The notes: generated from the letters alone by a model not told the origin. Positions 36,791 to 47,390 are shown, counted from the first letter of the stretch. The stretch: DNA of 64,000 nucleotides from Tsukamurella sputi (GCF_007858445.1 NZ_VIGV01000002.1:496001-560000), one strand, 5' to 3'. Made by a program: numbers and translations.

Positions 36791-39439
36791 TCAGAAGTCC
36801 AGTTCGTCCTCGACCGGCTCGGGCGCACCGCCTCCACGCAGCGTCAGCATCAGTCCGGGCAGCTCGTCGGGCGTGACCAGCACGTCGCGCGCCTTCGACC
36901 CCTCCGACGGGCCGACGATGTCGCGCGACTCCATGAGGTCCATGAGCCGGCCGGCCTTCGCGAAACCGACGCGCAGCTTGCGCTGGAGCATGGACGTCGA
37001 ACCGAACTGCGAGGACACCACCAGCTCGACGGCCTGCAGGAAGACGTCCAGATCGTCGCCGATATCGGGGTCGACGTCCTTCTTCTCGACCTTGGTCTCG
37101 GTCACGCCGTTGGCGTAGTCGGGCTCGGCCTGGTTGCGCACGAAGTCGACGACGGAGGTGATCTCCTCGTCGGTGATGAACGCACCCTGCATACGGGTCG
37201 ACTTACCGCCCATCGGCAGGAACAGGGCGTCGCCCATACCGATCAGCTTCTCGGCGCCGGGCTGATCGAGGATGACCCGCGAGTCCGTCAGCGAGCTGGT
37301 CGCGAAGGCCAGGCGCGACGGGACGTTGGTCTTGATCAGGCCGGTCACCACGTCGACCGACGGCCGCTGCGTGGCGAGCACCAGGTGGATGCCGGCGGCG
37401 CGCGCCTTCTGCGTGATCCGGACGATCGCCTCCTCGACGTCGCGCGGGGCGGTCATCATGAGGTCGGCGAGCTCGTCGACGATGGCCACGATGTACGGGT
37501 ACGGGCGGTAGACGCGCTCCGACCCGAGCGGCGTCGTGATCTCGCCCGAGCGGACCTTGCGGTTGAAGTCGTCGATGTGCCGCACGCGCGAGGCCTGCAT
37601 GTCCTTGTACCGCTGCTCCATCTCCTCGACCAGCCAGGCCAGCGCGGCGGCGGCCTTCTTGGGATCGGTGATGATGGGCGTGATGAGGTGCGGGATGCCC
37701 TCGTAGGGCGTCAGCTCGACCATCTTCGGGTCGATGAGGATCATCCGCACCTCCTCCGGGGTGGCCCGGGCGAGCAGCGAGACCAGCATCGAGTTGACGA
37801 AGCTGGACTTGCCCGAGCCCGTCGAACCGGCGACCAGCAGGTGGGGCATCTTGGCGAGGTTGGCGTTGACCATCTCACCCTCGATGTCCTTGCCCAGGCC
37901 GATGACCAGCGGATGCGTGTCCCTGCGCGTGTTGTCCGAAGCCAGCACGTCGGCCAGGCGGACCATCTCGCGGTCGGTGTTGGGCACCTCGATGCCCACG
38001 GCGGACTTGCCCGGGATCGGCGCCAGCAGGCGCACGTTGTCGGTCGCCACCGCGTACGAGATGTTGCGGTGCAGCTGCGTGACCTTCTCGACCTTGACGC
38101 CGGGACCGAGCTCGAGCTCGTAGCGGGTCACCGTGGGGCCGCGGGTGTAGCCCGTGACGGCGGCGTCGATCTTGAACTGCTCCATGACGCCGGTGATCGC
38201 GTCGATCATGGCGTCGTTGGCGCTGGTCCCGGCCTTGGCGGGCTCGCCCTCGATGAGCAGGTCGGCCGGCGGCAGGACGTAGTCCTCGCTGTCGATCGTC
38301 CGCGCGACGGTGAACTCCTCCGACTTCGGCGCCGGCGGGGGCGTGTGGTCCTTGACCACCGCCGGGGCCCGGCGTGCGCGCGCGGGCGGAGTCGCCGGGG
38401 CCACCTCCACCGTCGGCTCCTCGGAGGGCTCGGGCTCCGGGACGATCGGCGCCGTCACCTGGTCCGACGGTGCCTCCTCGACCGGCTCCGCCGTCTTCCG
38501 GCGGCGGGCGGGACGCTTCGGCGGCTCGGGATCGGCCGGGTAGTTGTCGTACGGGTCGCCGTAGGGCGAGAGCGCACGGGTCGCGGTGTCGGCGCGACCG
38601 GAGTCGAAGGCCGCGAAGGGCGAGTCGAGATCCTCGTCGTCGACGGGCTCCTCGTCGCCGTACTGCTCGCGCATGTCGACACCGAAGTAGAACTTGAGCC
38701 GATCGACGATCTCGCGCACCGTCATACCGCTGACCAGCAACAGACCGAACGCCGCGACCAGGACGAGCAGCGGCACGGAGATCCATGCGGTGAAACCGTC
38801 GGTGAGCGGGCCACCCACCACGTAGCCGAGGTATCCCCCCGCCGCCGCGCGGTCGTCGAAGCTCGACGGTCCGCCGGACGCGATGTGCAGCAGGCCGAGG
38901 AAGGGCAGCACGATGAGCGCGCCGCCCACGCGATGCCGCACGTGCGCCGCCGGGTTGTCCGGGCGACGCATCATGATCACGCCCAGCGCGATCGCCAGCG
39001 GCGGAACGAGCACCGCGAACCAGCCGACCACGGCCCGGACTCCGGTGGAGAAGAAGGAGCCGACGGGCCCGCCGGCGTCGAAGTAGACAGCGGCACCGAG
39101 AATGATGGCGACGGCGAAGAGCGCGAGTGCCAGCCCGTCCCGCGAGTGCGTGGGCCGCGGCGGGGTCACCTCGCCGGTCGTGGTCTCCGCCTCGGGGCGG
39201 CTACCGGTGCGCACAGCCCCGCCGACGCCCTTGGCCAGCAGTTTCCACCCCGCACCGAGCCCGCGGGCCACTCCCCCACCGCCGCTCGAGGCGGCCTTCG
39301 GAGCCGCGGCAGCCTGCTTACCGCGGCTGCGCGGGGCGGCCTGACGGCTGCGCGTGGGGCTCGCGGCGCGGCTGTTGCGCGTACCGCCGGAGCGGGAGTT
39401 CGCGGTGCCGCGCGCGCGGGTACTGGTCTTCGATGCCAT
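36791..39439 (-). CDS. ftsK: DNA translocase FtsK
   Basis: An 882-residue FtsK/SpoIIIE motor that clears chromosomal DNA from the septum and activates XerCD at dif. It has a basic low-complexity N-terminus, four membrane helices at about residues 100-250, a Pro-rich acidic linker, a RecA-like motor with Walker [12 protein letters not shown] and Walker B-side [13 protein letters not shown], and a complete gamma winged helix ([20 protein letters not shown]). TAGACT (39446-39451) lies six bases before the ATG on this strand, predicting a leaderless message. Confidence 0.97.
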   Translation of the reverse strand: MASKTSTRARGTANSRSGGTRNSRAASPTRSRQAAPRSRGKQAAAAPKAASSGGGGVARGLGAGWKLLAKGVGGAVRTGSRPEAETTTGEVTPPRPTHSRDGLALALFAVAIILGAAVYFDAGGPVGSFFSTGVRAVVGWFAVLVPPLAIALGVIMMRRPDNPAAHVRHRVGGALIVLPFLGLLHIASGGPSSFDDRAAAGGYLGYVVGGPLTDGFTAWISVPLLVLVAAFGLLLVSGMTVREIVDRLKFYFGVDMREQYGDEEPVDDEDLDSPFAAFDSGRADTATRALSPYGDPYDNYPADPEPPKRPARRRKTAEPVEEAPSDQVTAPIVPEPEPSEEPTVEVAPATPPARARRAPAVVKDHTPPPAPKSEEFTVARTIDSEDYVLPPADLLIEGEPAKAGTSANDAMIDAITGVMEQFKIDAAVTGYTRGPTVTRYELELGPGVKVEKVTQLHRNISYAVATDNVRLLAPIPGKSAVGIEVPNTDREMVRLADVLASDNTRRDTHPLVIGLGKDIEGEMVNANLAKMPHLLVAGSTGSGKSSFVNSMLVSLLARATPEEVRMILIDPKMVELTPYEGIPHLITPIITDPKKAAAALAWLVEEMEQRYKDMQASRVRHIDDFNRKVRSGEITTPLGSERVYRPYPYIVAIVDELADLMMTAPRDVEEAIVRITQKARAAGIHLVLATQRPSVDVVTGLIKTNVPSRLAFATSSLTDSRVILDQPGAEKLIGMGDALFLPMGGKSTRMQGAFITDEEITSVVDFVRNQAEPDYANGVTETKVEKKDVDPDIGDDLDVFLQAVELVVSSQFGSTSMLQRKLRVGFAKAGRLMDLMESRDIVGPSEGSKARDVLVTPDELPGLMLTLRGGGAPEPVEDELDF

Positions 39440-39445
39440 GGGGGC

Positions 39446-39451
39446 AGTCTA
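39446..39451 (-). promoter_or_regulatory. Leaderless -10 element of ftsK
   Basis: Minus-strand TAGACT fits TAnnnT and ends six bases before the ftsK ATG (39439). TTGATA 19 bases further upstream could be the -35. No ribosome site precedes the ATG, which agrees with leaderless initiation. Confidence 0.4.
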
Positions 39452-39513
39452 TCGACATCAACCCCATTCGTATCAAGTGCCACACCTGTAACAGCTGAAC
39501 CGGCGGCGGGTCG

Positions 39514-40140
39514 CTAGAGCGAGCGGACCACGGAGCCGAGCAGATCGATATCGGCGTCGGCGCCCTCGAAGGTCACGAGCGCCTCATCGCGGCCGAACGC
39601 CCACATCGTGACCTCGCCGATCGCGCCGATGACCGCCACCTCGGGGCCACGCCCGACCGCCACGACGGCGCCCTCCTCCGTCGTGAGGCTGATTCGCAGC
39701 GGCGCGCCGCGCATGGTCATCCGTCCGATCCGTCCGACGACCGACCGCAATCCCCGCGCGACCCCGTCGTCCAGCGTGCGCGGGGTCCACCCCGTCGCGG
39801 CACGCCGGATGTCCTCGGTGTGCACGAAGTACTCGCCCAGGTTGGCCTGCTCGTCGACGAGGCGCAGCGGCGAGAATCGGGGCGGACCGCCGGCCACCAT
39901 CGCCAGTAGGTCGTCGAAAGGACGGGCCGCGATCTCGGCCTGCACCCGCTCCGTGTATCCGGCCAGCGGGGCGAGGAGTATGCCGGCCATCGCGTCGGGA
40001 CGCCCTTCGCGAAGCACCAGGTGGGCGAGCAGTTCCCGCACGGTCCACTCGCCGCACAGCGTCGGGGCATCGGGACCGGCGGCGCGGGCCGCCTCGACGA
40101 GGGCGGCGCGTTCACTCCGGGCAGGCTTCACAGAGGTCAC
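39514..40140 (-). CDS. TIGR03085-type DinB/MDMPI-fold metal-binding protein
   Basis: A 208-residue protein of the mycothiol-dependent maleylpyruvate isomerase/DinB fold (TIGR03085 type). The family signature is LCGEWTVRELLAHLVLREGRPDA near residue 30 (quoted for pattern), with the His of LAHL and the later EYFVHTEDIRRA supplying probable metal ligands. The reaction is unknown; many relatives use mycothiol. It is divergent from the four-gene secreted-protein operon. Confidence 0.85.
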   Translation of the reverse strand: MTSVKPARSERAALVEAARAAGPDAPTLCGEWTVRELLAHLVLREGRPDAMAGILLAPLAGYTERVQAEIAARPFDDLLAMVAGGPPRFSPLRLVDEQANLGEYFVHTEDIRRAATGWTPRTLDDGVARGLRSVVGRIGRMTMRGAPLRISLTTEEGAVVAVGRGPEVAVIGAIGEVTMWAFGRDEALVTFEGADADIDLLGSVVRSL

Positions 40141-40214
40141 CCTAGTCCGGTGGGGACGTGCGCCGCAGCGGCGCCCGGGCCCGCGATGCGTACTGAAATC
40201 AAGTCAAAGTGTCC

Positions 40215-40220
40215 TATACT
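40215..40220 (+). promoter_or_regulatory. -10 element of the secreted-paralogue operon
   Basis: TATACT, a near-perfect -10 hexamer that stands out in this GC-rich sequence, ends seven bases before the ATG at 40228. Transcription would start at or one base before the ATG, so the first gene is probably leaderless. The region 40195-40214 is unusually A/T-rich for this window; no clear -35 hexamer is seen. Confidence 0.6.
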
Positions 40221-40227
40221 TCACATC

Positions 40228-40830
40228 ATGATTGCGAACTCAACGTCGACGTCCCGCCGCACGCGCTTCGCCTCGGCCACAGCGCTCCTCGCCGCCGTCG
40301 CAGCGGGCGCAACGCTGGCCGCCCCCGCGGCGTCCGCCGCTCCCGTGGACAAGTCGCTCGTCCTCACTCAGGCCGAGTTCCCGGCGGGTTCGGTGGAGTA
40401 CCGCACCGGCGCGCCGCGCCCCTCGAAGCTGGGCGCGGACAAGCCGACACCGGCCTGCACCACCGCGATCGAACGGGTGAACCGCGCCTCCGCGAACGCG
40501 CAGGGCTTCAGCGCCATGGCCCGCAACGGGTACTCCCTCATGCTGACCTCCGTGATCGCCCCGGTGCAGACGTCGATCTGGCGCGATGCGACCCGCGCCT
40601 GCGACGGCCCGGCGGCCGAGCTGCCGGTGCCCGGCGACCTCGCCCGTTACAACCCCGTCGTCCTGACCTACCGCAGCGGCGAGCGGGTCGAGGCCATCGA
40701 GGGCGTCGCCGACGTCGCCGGGCGCACCGTCGACGTCTACGTCGGCGGGCTCAGCGAGACCCCCGCCAACACCGACCGGTTCTGGCAGGTCTTCCGCGCC
40801 CAGATCACGAAGGCCGAGGCGGCTCGCTGA
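40228..40830 (+). CDS. Secreted paralogue 1 of 4, unknown function
   Basis: A 200-residue protein with a Sec signal peptide (basic start, Ala-rich core, cleavage likely after SAA/ASA near residue 38). The mature part begins LVLTQAEFPAGSVEY, has two cysteines (PTPACTTA and TRACDGP) that could form one disulfide, and ends DRFWQVFRAQITKAEA. No known domain is recognised; it has the general look of PknH-like or DUF5642 extracellular domains. It heads a tight operon of four homologues (TGATG junction with the next) driven by a TATACT promoter. Confidence 0.85.
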   Translation: MIANSTSTSRRTRFASATALLAAVAAGATLAAPAASAAPVDKSLVLTQAEFPAGSVEYRTGAPRPSKLGADKPTPACTTAIERVNRASANAQGFSAMARNGYSLMLTSVIAPVQTSIWRDATRACDGPAAELPVPGDLARYNPVVLTYRSGERVEAIEGVADVAGRTVDVYVGGLSETPANTDRFWQVFRAQITKAEAAR

Positions 40831-41411
40831 TGCGCGTCCGCCATCTCCTCGCCGGTTCGACGGTGGCGGTCCTCGCCGCCGTCGGCCTCCCAGGCTTGGC
40901 CCAGGCCGCGCCGATCGTCCCCGCGCAGGCCGTGCTCGCCGCGCACGAGTTCCCCGCGGGTTCCACCGAGTACAAGGCACGGGCCGAGGTCGGCGAGCCG
41001 GCCGGACAGTTGGTCTCCGATTCCGTCTGCGGCCGCGCGGAACACGCCGTCGATCAGAGGCTCGAGGGGGCCCGCAGCACCGACGCATCCGCGCGTCGCG
41101 GGGCGCTCACCCTCGAGTCGAGTGTCATCGATCGCCCGATGTCGGCGACAATGCGAAACGCCTTCACCACCTGCGCGGCGAGCACGCCCGCTTCCAGTCG
41201 CTTGCTGCCCTCGGCCCTACCGGCCGACCTCAGTCGCTACCAGGGCTTCGTGGTGCGAATCGGCGCCGGGCAGGCCCTGTTGGGCGTCGTCGACGTCCGC
41301 GGCGCGTCGGTGGGCGTCTCGGTCGAGGGCGGCAGTTCGTCGCCGGCCGACGAGGGCGCCTTTTTCCAGGTGCTCCGCGCCCAGGTCGCGAAAGTGGAGC
41401 GACAGCCGTGA
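40830..41411 (+). CDS. Secreted paralogue 2 of 4, unknown function
   Basis: A 193-residue secreted protein with signal peptide ending AQAA near residue 27. The shared core is AVLAAHEFPAGSTEY, cysteines in DSVCGRA and TTCAAS, and C-terminal GAFFQVLRAQVAKVERQP. It is closest to copies 3 and 4 at the C-terminus. Its ATG overlaps the stop of copy 1 (TGATG) and its own stop overlaps the GTG of copy 3 (GTGA), so translation is coupled along the operon. Confidence 0.85.
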   Translation: MRVRHLLAGSTVAVLAAVGLPGLAQAAPIVPAQAVLAAHEFPAGSTEYKARAEVGEPAGQLVSDSVCGRAEHAVDQRLEGARSTDASARRGALTLESSVIDRPMSATMRNAFTTCAASTPASSRLLPSALPADLSRYQGFVVRIGAGQALLGVVDVRGASVGVSVEGGSSSPADEGAFFQVLRAQVAKVERQP

Positions 41412-41986
41412 TCGCGCGACGTCTCTCCGTCGCAGGCGCAATCGCCGTTGCGACTCTGGCCATCGTTCCCGCTGTCGCCCAGGCGGCTCCGGTCAACACC
41501 GCCCGGGCGATTCTGGCGGCCCACGAGTTCCCGCCCGGTTCGAGCGGCTACAAGGTCGAGACCGAGACGCTGGACCCGTTCGACGAGCCGGAGGGTTCGA
41601 GTACGCCGTGCTCACGATTCATCCGCACGATGTTCGAGCGCCTCGGCGGCGCACAGGTGACCAGCGCCCAGGCCAGTCGCGGAGCCACTGACGTCGAGGT
41701 CGCCGTCGTGAACCGGCCTATGGCGGCGCTGATGGCCGAGGGCTTCCCCACGTGCGAAGCCCAGGTAGACCCGAGGGCCCGTTCGACGGTTCTCGCCGCC
41801 CCCGCCGATCTCACACGTCTGCGTCCGTTCGTCTTCAAGGATGCCGACGAGATGCAGGCATGGGTCGACCTACGGGGCATCTCCGTCAACGTCACGGCGA
41901 CCACCAACAACCGCGGTCCCGCCGATGCCGATGCCTTCTGGCAGGTCCTTCGCACGCAGATCGCAAAGGTGGAACGCCAGCCGTGA
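41408..41986 (+). CDS. Secreted paralogue 3 of 4, unknown function
   Basis: A 192-residue secreted protein with signal peptide (cleavage near AQAA, residue 26). It shares AILAAHEFPPGSSGY, the cysteine pair (STPCSRF and PTCEAQ) and DAFWQVLRTQIAKVERQP with its neighbours. The GTG start is embedded in the end of copy 2. The VERQP-stop/GTG junction is nearly identical to that between copies 2 and 3 at the DNA level, showing that the unit was duplicated together with its coupling signal. Confidence 0.85.
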   Translation: MIARRLSVAGAIAVATLAIVPAVAQAAPVNTARAILAAHEFPPGSSGYKVETETLDPFDEPEGSSTPCSRFIRTMFERLGGAQVTSAQASRGATDVEVAVVNRPMAALMAEGFPTCEAQVDPRARSTVLAAPADLTRLRPFVFKDADEMQAWVDLRGISVNVTATTNNRGPADADAFWQVLRTQIAKVERQP

Positions 41987-42555
41987 ACGGACGTCGATTC
42001 GCCGCTGCCTGCGCCCTTGCCCTGACCACGGCCGTCACGATTCCGGCTCTCGCGAGCGCAGCACCGGTACAACCCGTTCGCGCACTCCTGACCGCCGCGG
42101 AGTTCCCCTCTGGCACGACGAACTACACGGCAGACCGGAGCACTCCGTCGGCCGGCATCGGCGGACCGGAGAGTGCGGAGTGCACCCACCGGCGAGATGC
42201 GCTCGAAGCCGAGTTCAAGGTAGCCGGATCGGCGACCGCCACCGCGCTGCGCGGTCGAAGCACTATCCGCGTAGCGGTCATCGACCGTCCGGTCGCGAGC
42301 CGTGCCACCGAATTCGCGACGCGGTGCCCTGCTCCGGGTACTCCAGCTCCGATAGCGCTGGGTGTTCCGAGCGACCTTCAGCACGCACGTCCGTCGATTC
42401 TCTCGTCCGGTGCGGACTTCCTCTCGAGCTGGTCCGACGTTCGGGGCACGACGGTGCTGGTCCTCACGATCGGCGAGGACGGTGTCCCCGCGGATCGCGA
42501 TGCCTTCTGGCAGACCCTGCGCGCCCAGGTCGCCAAGGTCGAGCGCCAGCCGTAG
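41983..42555 (+). CDS. Secreted paralogue 4 of 4, unknown function
   Basis: A 190-residue secreted protein. The GTG at 41983 gives VNGRRFAAACALALTTAVT as the signal-peptide start; longer in-frame starts lie inside copy 3 and are unlikely. The conserved parts are ALLTAAEFPSGTTNY, cysteines in AECTHRR and TRCPAPG, and DAFWQTLRAQVAKVERQP. It is the last gene of the operon and is followed 20 bases later by a strong hairpin terminator. Confidence 0.83.
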   Translation: MNGRRFAAACALALTTAVTIPALASAAPVQPVRALLTAAEFPSGTTNYTADRSTPSAGIGGPESAECTHRRDALEAEFKVAGSATATALRGRSTIRVAVIDRPVASRATEFATRCPAPGTPAPIALGVPSDLQHARPSILSSGADFLSSWSDVRGTTVLVLTIGEDGVPADRDAFWQTLRAQVAKVERQP

Positions 42556-42575
42556 CCGACGCCGCATCGTCCGAA

Positions 42576-42615
42576 GCGTTCTGCGACGTTCCCCGAGCGA
42601 GACGTCGCAGAACGC
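42576..42615. terminator. Convergent terminator, 14-bp perfect stem
   Basis: GCGTTCTGCGACGT (42576-42589) is the exact reverse complement of ACGTCGCAGAACGC (42602-42615), with a 12-base loop. It lies between the last secreted paralogue (ends 42555) and the convergent RNase J gene (ends 42631), so it can serve both. No T-run is seen on either side. Confidence 0.75.
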
Positions 42616-42630
42616 CTGGCGAGCTGGTCG

Positions 42631-44595
42631 CTAGTCCCCTACCACCATCACGGTGGGGACGATCATCGGGCGACGGCGGTAGGCCTTGTCGACCCAGCGG
42701 CCCACGGCCCGTCGAACACCCTGCGCGATGCGGTGGGCCTCCTTGACGCCCTCCGCGGCGAGGTCGGCGAGCACGTCCTCGACGAGCTGCTCCGCCTCCT
42801 TGAGCGCGGTCGGATCGTCGGAGAAGCCGCGACCGGACACCTCGGGCTTGCTGACGGCGTTGCCCTCCTTGTCGATGGCGACGCTGATGGAGATGAAGCC
42901 GCCCTCCCCCAGGACCAGGCGGTCCGACAGGGTCGACTCCCCCACGTCGCCGACGGAGTTGCCGTCCACGTAGACGTGACCGACGGGTACCTGCCCGACG
43001 ATATTCGCGACACCGTCGACCAGATCCACGACGACGCCGTCCTCGGCGAGCATGATCCGGTCCTTCGGCACGCCGGTGGCCTCGGCCAGCGCGGCGTTGG
43101 CACGCAGGTGCCGCCATTCGCCGTGCACGGGCATCGCATTGCGCGGCCGCACGGCGTTGTACAGGTACAACAGCTCGCCGGCGCTGGCGTGGCCCGAGAC
43201 GTGGACCTTCGCGCTCTGTTGCGTGATCACCTTGGCGCCGAGCTTCGACAGCCCGTTGACCACGGCGAAGACCGAGTTCTCGTTGCCCGGGATGAGCGAG
43301 CTGGCGAGCACGACGAGGTCGTTCGGCGAGATGGTGATGTTGCGGTGCTCGCCGCGGGCCATGCGGGAGAGCGCGGCCAGGGGCTCGCCCTGCGAGCCGG
43401 TCGAGATGAGCACGATCCGGTCGTCGGGCAGCGACGCGGCGGTGTCGAGATCCACCTCGACGCCCTCGGGCAGGTGCATGTAGCCGAGCTCCTGCGCGAG
43501 CGCCATGTTCCGCACCATCGAGCGGCCGACGAAGGTGATCCGCCGGTTGTGCGCCATCGCGACCTCGGCGATCTGCTGGATGCGGTGCACGTGCGAGGCG
43601 AAGGACGCGACGATCACGCGGCCCTTCGCGCGGCCGATCACGTTGTCCAGCACCGGCCCGATCTCGCGCTCGGGGGTCACGAAGCCCGGGACCTCGGCGT
43701 TGGTCGAGTCCACGAGGAACAGGTCCACGCCGGCGTCGCCGAGCCGCGAGAAGCCCGCCAGGTCGGTGAGGCGGCCGTCGAGCGGCAGCTGGTCGAGCTT
43801 GATGTCGCCGGTGTGCAGAGCCACCTGGCCACCCGCGTGGATCGCCACGGCGATCGCGTCGGGGATCGAGTGGTTGACGGCGAAGTACTCGCACTCGAAC
43901 GGGCCGTGGTCGGTCGACTCGCCCTCGCGGACCTCGACGAGCTTCGGACGCAGACGGTGCTCGTCGCACTTGGCCTTGATCAGCGCGAGGGTGAACTTCG
44001 CGCCGACGATCGGGATGTCGGGCCGCAGACGCAGCAGGAAGGGAACGGCACCGATGTGGTCCTCGTGGCCGTGCGTGAGCACGATCGCCTCGACGTCCTT
44101 GATCCGGTCCTCGATGTACCGGAAGTCCGGGAGGATCAGGTCCACGCCGGGCTGCTGATCCTCGGGGAAGAGCACGCCGCAGTCCACGATGAGGAGCTTG
44201 CCGTCGTACTCGAAGACGGTCATGTTGCGACCGATCTCCTTGATACCGCCGAGGGCGACCACCCGCATGCCGCCCTTGCGCAGCTTGGGCGGGGCGCCCA
44301 ACCGCTCGACGGGGGCCGACGGTGCCTTCTGCCGGTCGTTCCCGCGGCGGCCGCCGCCACCGCGCCGCGAGCCGCCGTTCTTGGCGGCCGCCTTCCGGGG
44401 CTGGGCCGACTTCTGCGGCTGCTCCTCCTGCGCGGCTGGAGCCTGCGCGGCGGGCGCTTGCGCCGCCGGCGCCTTCTCCTCGACGACGACGCGCGCCGCC
44501 GACGTGGAGATCACCGGCTTGGGCTCGGCAGGCGGTCCGGCCTGCCGGGTGGCCTTTCGGCTCCGTCGGGCTCCGCCTGCTGCACCGTCGGTCAT
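42631..44595 (-). CDS. rnj: Ribonuclease J
   Basis: A 654-residue metallo-beta-lactamase/beta-CASP exo- and endoribonuclease for rRNA and mRNA processing. After about 105 disordered residues comes the catalytic domain (MRVVALGGIKEIGRNM), with the zinc motif THGHEDHIGA, the beta-CASP part and a C-terminal domain. The tail contains three APAAQ units in a row and an R/G-rich stretch (RRGGGGRRG), likely RNA-binding. dapA lies three bases upstream on the same strand, so the two are probably cotranscribed. Confidence 0.96.
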   Translation of the reverse strand: MTDGAAGGARRSRKATRQAGPPAEPKPVISTSAARVVVEEKAPAAQAPAAQAPAAQEEQPQKSAQPRKAAAKNGGSRRGGGGRRGNDRQKAPSAPVERLGAPPKLRKGGMRVVALGGIKEIGRNMTVFEYDGKLLIVDCGVLFPEDQQPGVDLILPDFRYIEDRIKDVEAIVLTHGHEDHIGAVPFLLRLRPDIPIVGAKFTLALIKAKCDEHRLRPKLVEVREGESTDHGPFECEYFAVNHSIPDAIAVAIHAGGQVALHTGDIKLDQLPLDGRLTDLAGFSRLGDAGVDLFLVDSTNAEVPGFVTPEREIGPVLDNVIGRAKGRVIVASFASHVHRIQQIAEVAMAHNRRITFVGRSMVRNMALAQELGYMHLPEGVEVDLDTAASLPDDRIVLISTGSQGEPLAALSRMARGEHRNITISPNDLVVLASSLIPGNENSVFAVVNGLSKLGAKVITQQSAKVHVSGHASAGELLYLYNAVRPRNAMPVHGEWRHLRANAALAEATGVPKDRIMLAEDGVVVDLVDGVANIVGQVPVGHVYVDGNSVGDVGESTLSDRLVLGEGGFISISVAIDKEGNAVSKPEVSGRGFSDDPTALKEAEQLVEDVLADLAAEGVKEAHRIAQGVRRAVGRWVDKAYRRRPMIVPTVMVVGD

Positions 44596-44598
44596 TGT

Positions 44599-45540
<942 letters not shown>

Positions 45541-45547
45541 CTATTGG

Positions 45548-46018
45548 CTAGCGGTTGCGCCGGTACGTGAGGTGCCGGTAGCGCAGGCCCGACGAGGACT
45601 CGCGCCAGGCCGCGTCCTCGTCGGCGGTGAAGCCCTCGGGGATCGACGGTGCGCGGGTGTCGCCGTCGATGTCGGCGTCCACCTCCGTCACCGCGAGCAG
45701 ATCCGCGTGCGGCAGTGTGGCCGCGTAGATCTCGCCGCCGCCGATCACCCAGACGTCACCCCCGGGAAGCGCGGGGTCGTGCTGCACCACCGCACCGTCG
45801 GCGCGCCATGACCGATCCCGAGTGACCACGATGTTCGTGCGCCCCGGGAGCGGGCGGAACCGCGGCGGCAGCGAGTCCCAGGTGCGGCGACCCATCAGCA
45901 CGGTCGCGTCGGCGGTGGTCTCACGGAAGAACTTCATGTCCTCGGGGATGTGCCAGGGGATCCCGCCGTCCGCGCCGATCACTCCCCCGCGGGCCTGCGC
46001 CCAGATCAGGCCGATCAC
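45548..46018 (-). CDS. dfrA: Dihydrofolate reductase
   Basis: Regenerates tetrahydrofolate, here after thymidylate synthesis by ThyA. The 156-residue protein has the family segments IWAQARGGVIGADGGIPWHIPEDM (active-site Asp near residue 28; quoted for pattern), VLMGRRTWDSLP and VWVIGGGEIYAATL. The GTG start shares one base with the thyA stop, so the pair is translationally coupled. It is the target family of trimethoprim and methotrexate. Confidence 0.96.
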   Translation of the reverse strand: MIGLIWAQARGGVIGADGGIPWHIPEDMKFFRETTADATVLMGRRTWDSLPPRFRPLPGRTNIVVTRDRSWRADGAVVQHDPALPGGDVWVIGGGEIYAATLPHADLLAVTEVDADIDGDTRAPSIPEGFTADEDAAWRESSSGLRYRHLTYRRNR

Positions 46019-46815
46019 TACACCGCCACCGGGGCTTTGATGGCGGGGTGGTGCTGGTAGTCGTGCACCGTGATGTCGCCGTACTCGTAGTCGAAGATGC
46101 TCGACCGCTCGGCGAGCGCGAGGCGGGGATACGGGTACGGATCGCGGCTGAGCTGCTCGGTGACCTGCTCCACGTGGTTGTCGTAGATGTGGCAGTCGCC
46201 GCCTGTCCAGACGAAGTCACCCGGCTCGAGCCCCACCTGCGCGGCCACCATGTGGGTGAGCAGCGCGTAGCTGGCGATGTTGAAGGGCACACCGAGGAAC
46301 AGGTCCGCGCTGCGCTGGTACAGCTGGCAGCTGAGCTTGCCGTCGGCGGCGTAGAACTGGAAGAAGGCGTGGCACGGCGGCAACGCCATGTTCTCGATCT
46401 CGGCGACGTTCCACGCGGAGACGATGTTGCGCCGGCTCGACGGGTTCGTGCGCAGCATCTCGATCGCCTTGCTGATCTGGTCGATGTGCTCCCCGTTCGG
46501 GGTGGGCCAGCTGCGCCACTGCACGCCGTAGACGGGGCCGAGCTCGCCGTCCGGAGCCGCCCATTCGTCCCAGATCGTGACGCCGTTGTCCTGGAGCCAC
46601 TGCACGTTCGAGTCCCCGCGCAGGAACCACAGCAGCTCGTACGCGATGGACTTCATGTGCACCCGCTTGGTGGTGATCAGCGGGAAGCCCTGGGACAGGT
46701 CGTACCGGAGCTGGCGCCCGAAGACGCTGCGCGTCCCGGTGCCCGTGCGGTCCGGGCGGTGCGTGCCGTTCTCCAGCACGTCGCGGAGCAGGTCTTCGTA
46801 GGGCGTCGCGATCAC
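46018..46815 (-). CDS. thyA: Thymidylate synthase ThyA
   Basis: Methylates dUMP to dTMP using methylene-tetrahydrofolate. The 265-residue protein has the full ThyA layout: [36 protein letters not shown], the catalytic Cys in [12 protein letters not shown] and the C-terminal IKAPVAV. The GTG at 46815 gives a length matching E. coli ThyA; longer frames run antisense or into the DinB gene. It precedes dfrA directly. No thyX is seen near dapA, where M. tuberculosis has one. Confidence 0.97.
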   Translation of the reverse strand: MIATPYEDLLRDVLENGTHRPDRTGTGTRSVFGRQLRYDLSQGFPLITTKRVHMKSIAYELLWFLRGDSNVQWLQDNGVTIWDEWAAPDGELGPVYGVQWRSWPTPNGEHIDQISKAIEMLRTNPSSRRNIVSAWNVAEIENMALPPCHAFFQFYAADGKLSCQLYQRSADLFLGVPFNIASYALLTHMVAAQVGLEPGDFVWTGGDCHIYDNHVEQVTEQLSRDPYPYPRLALAERSSIFDYEYGDITVHDYQHHPAIKAPVAV

Positions 46816-46820
46816 AGCCC

Positions 46821-47366
46821 TCAGTCTAGAGGCGCACCCTGACAAGCTGCGGCCGCGGCGCGGGCGAGGCGCTGCTGGCCGATCTCGGCGAGGTTCTTCA
46901 TCAGCTCGGCGTTGACCCAGGCGACCTGATGCCCGACGGTCAGGCCCGCGTCCTCCGGCCACGGGTACGACGAGGCCTCGTCGAGGCGTTCCTCGGTGAG
47001 CCCGTCGAGGACTGTGAGCCACTCGTCGCGCAGCGCTGTGAGCCAGGCGACGGCCCCGTCGGGCCCGGGCCAGCGCACCGACTCGCGCTCCCGGACCGTT
47101 CGACCGAGGAGGTGATCCATCGCGGTGCTCCACCACCAGCCGATGTGCCAGCTCAGCCATGCCATCGTCGGGACCGGGATCGGGTCGGGCTCGGTCTCGG
47201 CCCAGTCGGCGATCCAGTCGCCGTCATCGCCGCGGCGCATCGTCCAGCACAGCGCCGCCGGCTCCCAGCGGAGGTCGTCGGGCGTCAGTTCGGCGAGGTG
47301 CACCTCGCCGAGTGCCCAGGTCAGGTCGAACTGCCAGCGCAGGAGATCAAGCCGCGTTTCAGCCAC
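46821..47366 (-). CDS. DinB-family protein
   Basis: A 181-residue four-helix-bundle DinB/YfiT-type protein, rich in Trp. Probable metal ligands are the His of [10 protein letters not shown] and of [12 protein letters not shown]. Family members are often thiol-dependent (mycothiol, bacillithiol) transferases; this one has no known substrate. The GTG start begins [13 protein letters not shown]. It ends five bases before thyA, so it may be the first gene of a DinB-thyA-dfrA unit. Confidence 0.8.
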   Translation of the reverse strand: MAETRLDLLRWQFDLTWALGEVHLAELTPDDLRWEPAALCWTMRRGDDGDWIADWAETEPDPIPVPTMAWLSWHIGWWWSTAMDHLLGRTVRERESVRWPGPDGAVAWLTALRDEWLTVLDGLTEERLDEASSYPWPEDAGLTVGHQVAWVNAELMKNLAEIGQQRLARAAAAACQGAPLD

Positions 47367-47390
47367 CCCGCAACCCTATTGCTTCGCCTC

